This document shows, one piece after another, positions 1 through 12,300 of a stretch of 64,000 nt of DNA. Within the stretch, counting starts at the first letter, position 1. Every line of letters begins with the position of its first letter. The translations under genes were made by a program, and so were the position numbers. The stretch is from Macrostomum hystrix (Eukaryota; Platyhelminthes; Macrostomidae): assembly GCA_950097015.1 (NCBI GenBank), contig CATNEN010000001.1, positions 775,501 to 839,500 on the forward strand, read 5' to 3'. The notes under the pieces were generated by a model. The model was not told the origin of the DNA, searched no databases, and saw only the letters and a list, made by a program, of their open reading frames with translations.

Positions 1-20
1 TTTTTTCTCGCAGACCAATA

Positions 21-1190
21 GCTCTAGAAACTGTAGAACACTTCTAGAAACTACCAAAGACCTCTAGAAACTACCAAAGACCTCTAGAAGCTACCAAAGA
101 CATCTAGAAACTACCAAAGACCTCAAGAAACTACCAAAGACCTCTAGAAGCTACCAAAGACATCTAGAAGCTACCAAAGACCTCTAGAAACTACCAAAGA
201 CCTCTAGAAGCTACCAAAGACCTCTAGAAACTACTAAAGACCTCTAGAAACTACCAAAGACCTCTAGAAACTACCAAAGACCTCAAGAAACTACCAAAGA
301 CCTCTAGAAACTACCAAAGACCTCTAGAAGCTACCAAAGACATCTAGAAACTACCAAAGACCTCTAGAAACTACCAAAGACCTCTAGAAACTACCAAAGA
401 CCTCTAGAAGCTACCAAAGACCTCTAGAAGCTACCAAAGACCTCTAGAAACTACTAAAGACCTCTAGAAACTACCAAAGACCTCTAGAAACTACCAAAGA
501 CCTCTAGAAGCTACCAAAGACCTCTAGAAGCTACCAAAGACCTCTAGAAACTACTAAAGACCTCTAGAAACTACCAAAGACCTCTAGAAACTACCAAAGA
601 CCTCTAGAAACTACCAAAGACCTCAAGAAACTACCAAAGACCTCTAGAAACTACCAAAGACCTCTAGAAGCTACCAAAGACATCTAGAAACTACCAAAGA
701 CCTCTAGAAACTACCAAAGACCTCTAGAAGCTACCAAAGACCTCTAGAAACTACCAAAGACCTCTAGAAACTACCAAAGACCTCTAGAAACTACCAAAGA
801 CCTCAAGAAACTACCAAAGACCTCTAGAAGCTACCAAAGACTTCTAGAAACTACCAAAGACCTCTAGAAACTACCAAAGACCTCTAGAAACTACCAAAGA
901 CCTCAAGAAACTACCAAAGACCTCTAGAAACTACCAAAGACCTCTAGAAACTACCAAAGACATCTACAAACTACCAAAGACCTCTAGAAACTACCAAAAA
1001 CCTCTAGAAGCTACCAAAGACATCTAGAAACTACCAAAGACCTCTAGAAACTACCAAAGACCTCTAGAAACTTTAGAAGACCTCTAGAAACTACCAAAGA
1101 CCTCTAGAAACTACCAAAGACCTCTAGAAACTTTAGAAGACCTCTAGAAGCTACCAAAGACCTCTAGAAACTGCTAAAGACCCCGAGAAA
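21..1190. repeat. Tandem array, 20-bp monomer
   Basis: About 58 head-to-tail copies of a 20-bp unit with the core CTCTAGAAACTACCAAAGA. Frequent variants are AAGCT for AAACT, CATCT for CCTCT and CAAGA for CTAGA. Most units carry a TCTAGA hexamer. The array decays into diverged units up to about 1330. It stands just upstream of the first visible exon of the GM2-activator-like gene, so it probably lies in that gene's preceding intron. No coding function is evident. Confidence 0.97.
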
Positions 1191-1421
1191 GGCCAAATAC
1201 CTCTATTTAAATTGTTGAAAACTTCTAGAAATAGCTAAAAACCTTCATAAACAAATGTAGACATCAAGCAGCTTGTGAAACTGAAACTGATTAACGTTCC
1301 AAGAAATTGCCAAAGCCTCTAGACGCATTTGTAAATTTCTAGGTGTCGTCGTAAAAACCTTTACATTAGGGAAAGCACGAGATAATTTTAGTATAGAAAA
1401 CCAAATACTTGGCTTTCAAAG

Positions 1422-2320
1422 GCTCCGACAGTGACATCGTGAAGATCCGCGACTTCGGCATGACTCCTTATCCGCCGATCGCCCAGAAGGGCTTTAACTT
1501 CAAACTATTCGTCAAGGGACGTGTCAACCGCGACTTCGGCGAGGCTAAGATGAACCTGAAGCTGTCTCGCAAGGTCCTCGGCTTCTGGGTGCCTATTCCC
1601 TGCCTGGCCGGCTACGGAAGCTGCACCTACGACAACGGCTGCCAGCTGATGGACACCCTCCTTCGCGAGGCCTCCATTCCGGAGATTCCTGAGACCTGCC
1701 CCGGCATCAACGCCCAGGAAGTCGACATGGCCAACAGCATCACCCTGCCTGAGATCCCTGGCCCTCTGGCCTGGCTGGTGTCTGTGAGTGTCCGCGACTC
1801 TTTCACCTGGTGGTCGAGATCTAGACTGTGTTCTTATCCTTCATGGACACCCTATACTAGACACCCTAGACTGTGTTCTTATCCTTCATGGACACCCTAT
1901 ACTAGACACCCTAGACTGTGTTCTAATCCTTCCTGGACACCCTAGACTGTGTTCTAATCCTTCCTGGACACCCTAGACTTTGTTCTAACCCTTCTTGGAC
2001 ACCCTAGACTTTGTTCTAACCCTTCCTGGACACCCTAGACTTTGTTCTAACCCTTCCTGGACACCCTAGACTTTGTTCTAACCCTTCTTGGACACCCTAG
2101 ACTTTGTTCTAACCCTTCCTGGACACCCTAGACTTTGTTCTAACCCTTCCTGTACACCCTAGACTGTGTTCTAATCCTTCCTGGACACACTAGACTTTGT
2201 TCTAATGCTTCACAAACAATCCCAATCCAGGGAACCTACCGCGCTCGCGGTGAGGTCATTGAAAACGGCAGCAATGCTCGCGTCATCTGCCTGGAGCTGG
2301 AGGGTCGCATCGCCAGCTAA
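1422..2320 (+). CDS. GM2-activator-like (ML-domain) protein, last two exons
   Basis: This is the 3' part of a small secreted lipid-binding protein. Exons are 1422-1783 and 2231-2320 (stop TAA at 2318), joined in phase 0 at TCT|gtgagt and atccag|GGA. The reading gives GFWVPIPC, then a GSCTYDNGC segment and a Pro-rich SITLPEIPGPLAW stretch before GTYRARGEV and VICLELEG. This matches the order of conserved segments in GM2 activator (the G-x-W-x-x-IPC...GSCT...C core, then the -W-L-x-x-G-x-Y strand and a final Cys). Known family members bind glycolipids in lysosomes or body fluids. The signal peptide and first cysteine are missing: the acceptor at 1420-1421 implies a phase-1 intron with the 5' exon outside the window. 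The upstream open frame before 1422 is intronic. NPC2 is a less likely relative because the GSCT motif is GM2A-type. Confidence 0.85.
1822..2205 (+). repeat. 31-bp tandem array inside the GM2A-like intron
   Basis: About twelve copies of a 31-bp unit fill most of the 447-bp intron (1784-2230). Each unit holds TTCTAACCCTTCC followed by TGGACACCCTAGAC. On the gene's strand that is a CTAAC branch-point-like word, a short pyrimidine tract and a TAG. Confidence 0.93.
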
Positions 2321-2363
2321 ACAGCGAATTTGTGCGAGATTAACGTCACAATCGATTCTTGGA

Positions 2364-2369
2364 AATAAA
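2364..2369 (+). other. Poly(A) signal of the GM2A-like gene
   Basis: AATAAA lies 44 bases after the stop codon at 2318-2320, which gives a short 3' UTR. Confidence 0.6.
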
Positions 2370-2399
2370 ATTCGACAAATTCATAGCAATGAATGAATA

Positions 2400-3469
2400 T
2401 TAAAATGTTCTGGTGATTTTGTCTTTTTATAATTGACAGAAACAGGAAAGATGATAATTTATTTAACTTCTTCTAAATCGAATAGAAGTGGGAATACATT
2501 TTTTAATTCCATAACTTGCGTAAACTACAAAAATATATGCTAAAAATTGTATTCACAAACGCAGATTAACCTTGCTTTCATGCCTTATTGTTTTATTTAT
2601 AATTTCAGAAATTGATAATTTGTTAAATTATCCATACCGATGGAAAAAAACTTGTGTTATTGATCTATAGATGGTAATCATCTAATCGATCAATGCGATC
2701 AATTTATCAATACTATTTATTTATCAATACTATCAATTCATCAATACTATCAATTCATCAATAGTATCAATTTATCAATACTATCAACTTATCAATATTA
2801 TCAACTTATCAATACCATCAATTTATCAATGCTATACATTTGTCATTACAAAAGATTTATCAAATCAATCAATCTCACTGTCTTGACTCAAAGAGAGTGA
2901 TCAATAGATATTTTTTATCCGTTTTTTTCCTTATCGATGCTGCGACATGTCTGGCAGAAGAAGATAACGCGTTAAAAATGCTTTTGAAAGCAATACCAAT
3001 GTGTCTGATGTCCACGAGTAAAACAGACAGCGATGCCCTTTCATTTGCGTACAGCCTTACGATCGTGACATGGTATCAGATTTCGGCTCGCGTTTTTAGG
3101 CTAACAAACTTAGCTGCAGTGAGTGGCGAGTCCCTTCATTTTATTTAATTTGATGAACGAAATTCAATTTTCCTTGCAACCATGACGGCTATGGCTGGCT
3201 CAGGGGTTCGTGATAGTAAATAAACTAAAGCAATTCATTGGAGTGCTGAGGAATTGCAAATTTGGACATTGCTGAAAACCGAAGGAAGGCTAGCTTTGAA
3301 AAAGTACACCGACCTAGACGAGTGAGTGTCATGTTTCACTCTCAAGTTCTCATTCGTCAAGTAGTGATGTCTTGCTTTTACTGATTTATTCTTATTTTTT
3401 TGTGGTCATAAAGAATCATTCTACCTTGAGGACATTGTGGTCATACACGATTCGAAGTAAATCATCCTC
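2400..3469. other. AT-rich intergenic stretch
   Basis: No gene could be supported. It contains a low-complexity run at 2696-2832 built on TATCAATAC/TATCAATTC. The open frame at 2840-3148 has no recognisable domain. A short coding-like stretch at about 3231-3321 ends at a GTGAGT donor-like site (see findings). Confidence 0.6.
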
Positions 3470-3766
3470 CAATGACGACATTGTGGTCGCAGTGGAGAAT
3501 CCTCCAATGACGTCATTGCAGTCATAATGGACCATCCTCCAATGACGTCATTGCGGTCATAATGGACCATCCTCCAATGACGTCATTGCGGTCATAATGG
3601 ACCATCCTCCAATGACGTCATTGCGGTCATAATGGACCATCCTCCAATGACGTCATTGCGGTCATAATGGACCATCCTCCAATGACGTCATTGCGGTCAT
3701 AATGGACCATCCTCCAATGACGTCATTGCGGTCGTAGGGACCATCGTCCAATGACGACACTGTGGT
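3470..3766. repeat. 35-bp tandem array (left part), with CRE palindromes
   Basis: Eight or so copies of a 35-bp unit. Seven carry the exact palindrome TGACGTCA, starting at 3508, 3543, 3578, 3613, 3648, 3683 and 3718. The last unit before the retrotransposon is the variant with GTCGTAGGGACCATCGTCC. The array resumes at 5569 beyond the LINE. Confidence 0.95.
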
Positions 3767-5568
3767 GTGTGTGTTAACCTTGGCTCGGCGGGCCAGGGCC
3801 AGTACCTGCTCCTGGGAAAAGCTCGGCGAAGAAGCCCCAGACGGTCTTGGGCTGGGACCAGAGATCCCGCGGGACAAGCGAGGTGGGACGAGCCGGGCAG
3901 GCGAACAGATGCGTGACCGACTCTTCCTCGCCGTGGCATCGCGGGCAGGTGGCAGGCGACTCCTGATCGAGGCGGTGCTTAAAACTGGCCAGGTGAAGGC
4001 AGAAACCCGACCGGAGTTAGGCTAGCGTGGCCTGGGCGAAGCGCGGCAACTGCGTCTCGGAAGCGTCGATCACAGGCGGTGGCGCGCCGAGGACCCGATT
4101 TGGTTGCCGGTCCAGCAGGCGCTTCTGCACGCAAGCGGTGTGGAGGGCGGTGGAAACCTGGCGGGTGGTGAGCGGACCGGGCAAGGACGGAGAAGCGGCT
4201 GATGCGCGTTGATGAAGTTGGTGGCGCAGGTGGTGAGCGACGAGCGAAGTTGCCGCCGCAGGGCCGGGACGAGCGACAGATGATGACATGGGTGGAGCGC
4301 TTGCACCCAGAACTGCGCTGCCAAAAGTTCAGAGTGCAGGGACACCGGCAGGATCATACATTCGTCATGTAGATGATCGATGCCCGAGCAGCTGTGGCAC
4401 CCGGTGATGATTCTAAGCGCCGCGTTCTGCGCAGTCTTGATCAGCGACCAGCTGGAGGGGCTGAGGTAGGGCGCTCAGACAGGAGCGCAGTAGTTGACGT
4501 GGGCCCTGGAGATAGCTTTGTAGGTGACAAGCAAGGTCTCTTTATCTTGTCCCCAGGTGCTTCCAGACAGCGCTTTCAGGATGTTGTTGTTGCATTTGAT
4601 GCGGCTGGTGATGGCCTTGGCGTGCAGGTGAAATTTAAGGAGTGGGTCGAAAAGGACTCCAAGCAGCTTAGGGTTGCAAACCGTAGGAACAGGTGTTCCA
4701 CAGAGAAAGACCGTCGGAGCTGCATTGAACTCATGGTTGAAGCTCGTGAAGAGAGTAGCGGAGGACTTGGTCGGCGACAGCGCAAGGTCCTTCTTCGAGA
4801 GGTAGTCACACAGCTGGTCCAGGTACGGTTGGATGACAGTGGCCAGGTTGGTGACAATGGCGCCTCTCGTGCAGATGGTAAGGTCGTCAGCATATTGAGT
4901 CAGCTGGATCTGGGCAGGAGGAGCCGGGATGTCGCTCATGTAGAAGGCAAAGAGGAGCGGGGACAGAACCCCTCCCTGAGGCACGCCCGCTCTGAGACGC
5001 CTGGCCGAGGAGAGCGAGCCGCGGAAGAGGACTCTCGTGCTCCGACCGCACAGGTACGCACTGAGCCACCTGGTGAGGCGTTTCGGAAGGCTGGAGTTGA
5101 AGAGCATCCGGAGGAGCTTGGCGTGATTAACTTTGTCGAACGCTTTTTGCAGATCAAGTGCGACGAGCAGAGTCCTCTCAGCAGGTTTAGGTTGGCTAAG
5201 GCCGTTGCTGATGGAGCTGGTGAGGCTGGTGAGGGCGGTGGCGGTGGAGTGCCCCGCGCGGAAGCCATGCTGCCAGGTGGGAAGCAGGAGTGCGCTCTGA
5301 AAGGTGGACAGCAGGCACTTTTACAGCAATTTGGCGGCTGGAGAAAGGATGGAGATAGGCCTGTAGGAGGAGCTGCAGGTAGCATCTTTGTCCGCTTTGA
5401 GAAGAGGCACTACCTTGGCAGATGTCCAGGTGCTAGGAACGATACTGGTGGTGAGGCTCAGGTTGAAAAGGCAACAGAGGAAGGCAATTCCCCTTGGTCC
5501 AAGATGCTTCAGGACGATGGGGAAAGGCCATCCGGTCCAGTGGCTTTGGACGGCGAAGAGCTTTTGAT
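3767..5568 (-). mobile_element. 5'-truncated, decayed non-LTR retrotransposon (LINE; Jockey/CR1-like reverse transcriptase)
   Basis: Reading leftward from 5568, the frame first gives reverse-transcriptase segments: a PLLKADKD...YRPISILSP block, HGFRAGHSTATAL, a GVPQGGVLSPLLF block and the catalytic YADD. The C-terminal thumb-like region follows and then a cysteine/histidine segment CPRCHGEEESVTHLFACP, typical of the end of ORF2. The start of ORF2 (endonuclease) and ORF1 are absent. The coding frame is broken by stops at about 5321, 4475 and 4017 and by one frameshift between about 4357 and 4070, so it is a dead copy. Both ends abut the same 35-bp array, and the 13-mer ACGACACTGTGGT occurs at 3754-3766 and 5569-5581. 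It is GC-rich compared with its surroundings. Clade assignment is from motif style only. Confidence 0.93.
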
Positions 5569-5738
5569 ACGACACTGTGGTCGTAGGGACCATCGTCCAA
5601 TGACGACACTGTGGTCATAGGGACCATCGTCCAATGACGACACTATGGTCATAGGGACCATCCTCCAATGATGACACTGTGGTCATAGGGACCATCCTCC
5701 AATGACGACACTGTGGTCATAGGGACCATCCTCCAATG
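5569..5738. repeat. 35-bp tandem array (right part)
   Basis: About five diverged units of the same array, with CACTGTGGTCATAGGGACC and CATCCTCCAATGA. Here GACGAC or GATGAC replaces the TGACGTCA palindrome seen on the left side. Confidence 0.92.
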
Positions 5739-6365
5739 ATGATATAGATCAGGCCCAAATGCGACAGAATTTTCGCCCAATCGATATTTCGCCCAAGTGT
5801 GCAGCTAAGCAATCAATACTTTTATTATGAGAAATTCGACTCTGCTTTGACATTGAAGCAATGTTTTTTCAGTCTAGCCAATATTATTCTCATACGTCAA
5901 CTAAAATATTGTTTAACTGAATGAAGCTTAATAACAGTTTAGATTTGTTCCTACGAACCGAAAATTACCGAAATTACCATGGAGAGAAAAAGGCAACAGA
6001 TTTCAAAGCTAGCCATGGCTACTTTAAAAGGCTTCCTAACTTTTCAGCTTCTTTTTCAACAGCCATAGTGGGAAAATATTCTTCTTTCTTTCAAGCATTG
6101 AAGCTGGTCGAGAAAGAGCAAACAAAGAAGAAATTGTACTGAAAATGCGTCAAGGGTTCATGATGTTTTCTAGCTTCTGTTGTGCGTGTGGTCAGAATGC
6201 TATGGAAACTGCTGAAACAAGTTACTTTTATTTTAGGTGTGAAACAGCTTCGTTTCACAAAACCCCTTTTAGCAGACTTTTTTAAAGATTTGATACAATT
6301 CATTATAGCCGACGAGAGCGACAGTTTTGATAAATTTAGTCGCAACTTTGCAGTTTCTGCTTGTG
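5739..6365. other. Intergenic, AT-rich; possible CENP-B-type HTH relic
   Basis: No gene can be defined. The frame 5921-6142 (+) includes ATDFKASHGYFKRL, which resembles the second half of a CENP-B/Tigger-type DNA-binding HTH, but the remainder does not continue the family pattern. Treated as a possible transposase relic only. Confidence 0.3.
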
Positions 6366-9300
6366 TGTGAGGGATACTAATGATCTACTGTGAGAGATGC
6401 TAATGATCTACTGTGAGAGATGCTAATGATCTACTGTGAGAGATGCTAATGATCTACTGTGAGGGATACTAATGGTGTACTGTGAGAGATGCTAATGATC
6501 TACTGTGAGAGATGCTAATGGTCTACTGTGAGAGATGCTAATGATCTACTGTGGGAGATGCTAATGATCTACTGTGAGAGATGCTAATGATCTACTGTGA
6601 GAGATGCTAATGGTGTACTGTGAGAGATGCTAATGGTGTACTGTGAGAGATGCTAATGATCTACTGTGAGGGATACTAATGGTGTACTGTGAGAGATGCT
6701 AATGGTGTACTGTGAGAGATGCTAATGATCTACTGTGAGGGATACTAATGGTGTACTGTGAGAGATGCTAATGGTGTACTGTGAGAGATGCTAATGGTGT
6801 ACTGTGAGAGATGCTATTGATCTACTGTGAGAGATGCTAATGGTCTACTGTGAGAGATGCTAATGATCTACTGTGAGGGATGCTAATGATCTACTGTGAG
6901 GGATGCTAATGATCTACTGTGAGAGATGCTAATGATCTACTGTGAGAGATGCTAATGATCTACTGTGAGAGATGCTAATGATCTACTCTGAGGGATGCTA
7001 ATGATCTACTGTGAGAGATGCTAATGATCTACTGTGAGAGATGCTAATGATCTACTGTGAGGGATGCTAATGATCTACTGTGAGGGATGCTAATGGTCTA
7101 CTGTGAGAGATGCTAATGATCTACTGTGAGAGATGCTAATGGTCTACTGTGAGAGATGCTAATGATCTACTGTGAAAGATGCTAATGATCTACTGTGAGA
7201 GATGCTAATGATCTACTGTGAGGGATACTAATGATCTACTGTGAGAGATGCTAATGATCTACTGTGAGGGATGCTAATGATCTACTGTGAGAGATGCTAA
7301 TGATCTACTGTGAGGGATGCTAATGATCTACTGTGAGAGATGCTAATGATCTACTGTGAGGGATGCTAATGATCTACTGTGAGAGATGCTAATGATCTAC
7401 TGTGAGAGATGCTAATGATCTACTGTGAGGGATGCTAATGATCTACTGTGAGGGATGCTAATGATCTACTGTGAGGGATGCTAATGATCTACTGTGAGAG
7501 ATGCTAATGATCTACTGTGAGGGATGCTAATGATCTACTGTGAGGGATACTAATGATCTACTGTGAGGGATACTAATGATCTACTGTGAGGGATGCTAAT
7601 GATTTACTGTGAGAGATGCTAATGATCTACTGTGAGAGATGCTAATGATCTACTGTGAGGGATGCTAATGATCTACTGTGAGGGATGCTAATGATCTACT
7701 GTGAGGGATGCTAATGATCTACTGTGAGGGATGCTAATGGTGTACTGTGAGAGATTCTAATGATTTACTGTGAGAGATGCTAATGATCTACTGTGAGAGA
7801 TGCTAATGATCTACTGTGAGGGATGCTAATGATCTACTGTGAGGGATGCTAATGATCTACTGTGAGGGATGCTAATGATCTACTGTGAGAGATGCTAATG
7901 ATCTACTGTGAGAGATGCTAATGGTGTACTGTGAGAGATTCTAATGATCTACTGTGAGGGATGCTAATGATCTACTGTGAGAGATGCTAATGATCTACTG
8001 TGAGAGATTCTAATGATCTACTGTGAGGGATGCTAATGATCTACTGTGAGGGATGCTAATGGTGTACTGTGAGAGATTCTAATGGTGTACTGTGAGAGAT
8101 GCTAATGGTGTACTGTGAGAGATGCTAATGGTCTACTGTGAGAGATGCTAATGGTGTACTGTGAGAGATGCTAATGGTGTACTGTGAGAGATGCTAATGG
8201 TGTACTGTGAGAGATGCTAATGATCTACTGTGAGGGATGCTAATGATCTACTGTGAGGGATGCTAATGATCTACTGTGAGGGATGCTAATGATCTACTGT
8301 GAGAGATGCTAATGATCTACTGTGAGAGATGCTAATGGTGTACTGTGAGGGATACTAATGGTGTACTGTGAGAGATGCTAATGGTGTACTGTGAGAGATG
8401 CTAATGGTCTACTGTGAGAGATGCTAATGGTGTACTGTGAGAGATGCTAATGGTGTACTGTGAGAGATGCTAATGGTGTACTGTGAGAGATGCTAATGAT
8501 CTACTGTGAGGGATGCTAATGATCTACTGTGAGGGATACTAATGGTGTACTGTGAGAGATGCTAATGGTGTACTGTGAGAGATGCTAATGGTGTACTGTG
8601 AGAGATGCTAATGATCTACTGTGAGGGATGCTAATGATCTACTGTGAGAGATGCTAATGGTGTACTGTGAGAGATGCTAATGGTCTACTGTGAGAGATGC
8701 TAATGGTGTACTGTGAGAGATGCTAATGGTGTACTGTGAGAGATGCTAATGGTGTACTGTGAGAGATGCTAATGATCTACTGTGAGGGATGCTAATGATC
8801 TACTGTGAGGGATGCTAATGATCTACTGTGAGGGATGCTAATGGTGTACTGTGAGAGATGCTAATGGTGTACTGTGAGAGATGCTAATGGTGTACTGTGA
8901 GAGATGCTAATGATCTACTGTGAGGGATGCTAATGATCTACTGTGAGGGATACTAATGGTGTACTGTGAGAGATGCTAATGGTGTACTGTGAGAGATGCT
9001 AATGGTGTACTGTGAGAGATGCTAATGATCTACTGTGAGGGATGCTAATGATCTACTGTGAGAGATGCTAATGATCTACTGTGAGGGATGCTAATGATCT
9101 ACTGTGAGAGATGCTAATGGTGTACTGTGAGAGATGCTAATGATCTACTGTGAGGGATGCTAATGATCTACTGTGAGGGATACTAATGGTGTACTGTGAG
9201 AGATGCTAATGGTGTACTGTGAGAGATGCTAATGGTGTACTGTGAGAGATGCTAATGATCTACTGTGAGGGATGCTAATGATCTACTGTGAGGGATGCTA

Positions 9301-12300
9301 ATGATCTACTGTGAGGGATGCTAATGATCTACTGTGAGGGATGCTAATGATCTACTGTGAGGGATGCTAATGATCTACTGTGAGGGATACTAATGGTGTA
9401 CTGTGAGAGATGCTAATGGTGTACTGTGAGAGATGCTAATGGTGTACTGTGAGAGATGCTAATGGTGTACTGTGAGAGATGCTAATGATCTACTGTGAGG
9501 GATGCTAATGATCTACTGTGAGAGATGCTAATGGTGTACTGTGAGAGATGCTAATGATCTACTGTGAGGGATGCTAATGATCTACTGTGAGGGATACTAA
9601 TGATCTACTGTGAGAGATGCTAATGGTGTACTGTGAGAGATTCTAATGATCTACTGTGAGGGATGCTAATGATCTACTGTGAGAGATGCTAATGGTGTAC
9701 TGTGAGAGATGCTAATGGTGTACTGTGAGAGATGCTAATGGTGTACTGTGAGAGATGCTAATGATCTACTGTGAGGGATGCTAATGATCTACTGTGAGGG
9801 ATGCTAATGATCTACTGTGAGAGATGCTAATGGTGTACTGTGAGAGATGCTAATGGTGTACTGTGAGAGATGCTAATGGTGTACTGTGAGAGATGCTAAT
9901 GATCTACTGTGAGGGATGCTAATGATCTACTGTGAGGGATGCTAATGATCTACTGTGAGGGATGCTAATGATCTACTGTGAGGGATGCTAATGATCTACT
10001 GTGAGGGATGCTAATGATCTACTGTGAGGGATACTAATGGTGTACTGTGAGAGATGCTAATGGTCTACTGTGAGAGATGCTAATGGTCTACTGTGAGAGA
10101 TGCTAATGGTGTACTGTGAGAGATGCTAATGGTGTACTGTGAGAGATGCTAATGATCTACTGTGAGGGATACTAATGGTGTACTGTGAGAGATGCTAATG
10201 ATCTACTGTGAGAGATGCTAATGATCTACTGTGAGGGATGCTAATGGTGTACTGTGAGAGATGCTAATGATCTACTGTGAGAGATGCTAATGGTCTACTG
10301 TGAGAGATGCTAATGATCTACTGTGAGAGATGCTAATGATCTACTGTGAGGGATGCTAATGATCTACTGTGAGAGATGCTAATGATCTACTGTGAGAGAT
10401 GCTAATGGTCTACTGTGAGAGATGCTAATGATCTACTGTGAGGGATGCTAATGGTCTACTGTGAGAGATGCTAATGATCTACTGTGAGAGATTCTAATGG
10501 TGTACTGTGAGAGATGCTAATGGTGTACTGTGAGAGATGCTAATGGTCTACTGTGAGAGATGCTAATGGTGTACTGTGAGAGATGCTAATGGTGTACTGT
10601 GAGAGATGCTAATGGTGTACTGTGAGAGATGCTAATGATCTACTGTGAGGGATGCTAATGATCTACTGTGAGGGATGCTAATGATCTACTGTGAGGGATG
10701 CTAATGATCTACTGTGAGAGATGCTAATGATCTACTGTGAGAGATGCTAATGGTGTACTGTGAGGGATACTAATGGTGTACTGTGAGAGATGCTAATGGT
10801 GTACTGTGAGAGATGCTAATGGTCTACTGTGAGAGATGCTAATGGTGTACTGTGAGAGATGCTAATGGTGTACTGTGAGAGATGCTAATGGTGTACTGTG
10901 AGAGATGCTAATGATCTACTGTGAGGGATGCTAATGATCTACTGTGAGGGATACTAATGGTGTACTGTGAGAGATGCTAATGGTGTACTGTGAGAGATGC
11001 TAATGGTGTACTGTGAGAGATGCTAATGATCTACTGTGAGGGATGCTAATGATCTACTGTGAGAGATGCTAATGGTGTACTGTGAGAGATGCTAATGGTC
11101 TACTGTGAGAGATGCTAATGGTGTACTGTGAGAGATGCTAATGGTGTACTGTGAGAGATGCTAATGGTGTACTGTGAGAGATGCTAATGATCTACTGTGA
11201 GGGATGCTAATGATCTACTGTGAGGGATGCTAATGATCTACTGTGAGGGATGCTAATGGTGTACTGTGAGAGATGCTAATGGTGTACTGTGAGAGATGCT
11301 AATGGTGTACTGTGAGAGATGCTAATGATCTACTGTGAGGGATGCTAATGATCTACTGTGAGGGATACTAATGGTGTACTGTGAGAGATGCTAATGGTGT
11401 ACTGTGAGAGATGCTAATGGTGTACTGTGAGAGATGCTAATGATCTACTGTGAGGGATGCTAATGATCTACTGTGAGAGATGCTAATGATCTACTGTGAG
11501 GGATGCTAATGATCTACTGTGAGAGATGCTAATGGTGTACTGTGAGAGATGCTAATGATCTACTGTGAGGGATGCTAATGATCTACTGTGAGGGATACTA
11601 ATGGTGTACTGTGAGAGATGCTAATGGTGTACTGTGAGAGATGCTAATGGTGTACTGTGAGAGATGCTAATGATCTACTGTGAGGGATGCTAATGATCTA
11701 CTGTGAGGGATGCTAATGATCTACTGTGAGGGATGCTAATGATCTACTGTGAGGGATGCTAATGATCTACTGTGAGGGATGCTAATGATCTACTGTGAGG
11801 GATACTAATGGTGTACTGTGAGAGATGCTAATGGTGTACTGTGAGAGATGCTAATGGTGTACTGTGAGAGATGCTAATGGTGTACTGTGAGAGATGCTAA
11901 TGATCTACTGTGAGGGATGCTAATGATCTACTGTGAGAGATGCTAATGGTGTACTGTGAGAGATGCTAATGATCTACTGTGAGGGATGCTAATGATCTAC
12001 TGTGAGGGATACTAATGATCTACTGTGAGAGATGCTAATGGTGTACTGTGAGAGATTCTAATGATCTACTGTGAGGGATGCTAATGATCTACTGTGAGAG
12101 ATGCTAATGGTGTACTGTGAGAGATGCTAATGGTGTACTGTGAGAGATGCTAATGGTGTACTGTGAGAGATGCTAATGATCTACTGTGAGGGATGCTAAT
12201 GATCTACTGTGAGAGATGCTAATGGTGTACTGTGAGAGATGCTAATGGTGTACTGTGAGAGATGCTAATGGTGTACTGTGAGAGATGCTAATGATCTACT

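Noticed and set aside
1-1190. CRISPR-like array
   Set aside because: There are no unique spacers; units are strictly head-to-tail and the locus is eukaryotic.
2840-3148. 102-codon plus frame as a gene
   Set aside because: AT-rich, no domain, no splice or promoter context.
4373-5620. 415-codon plus-strand frame
   Set aside because: Antisense shadow of the LINE reverse transcriptase, whose YADD and VPQGGVLSPLL motifs are on the minus strand.
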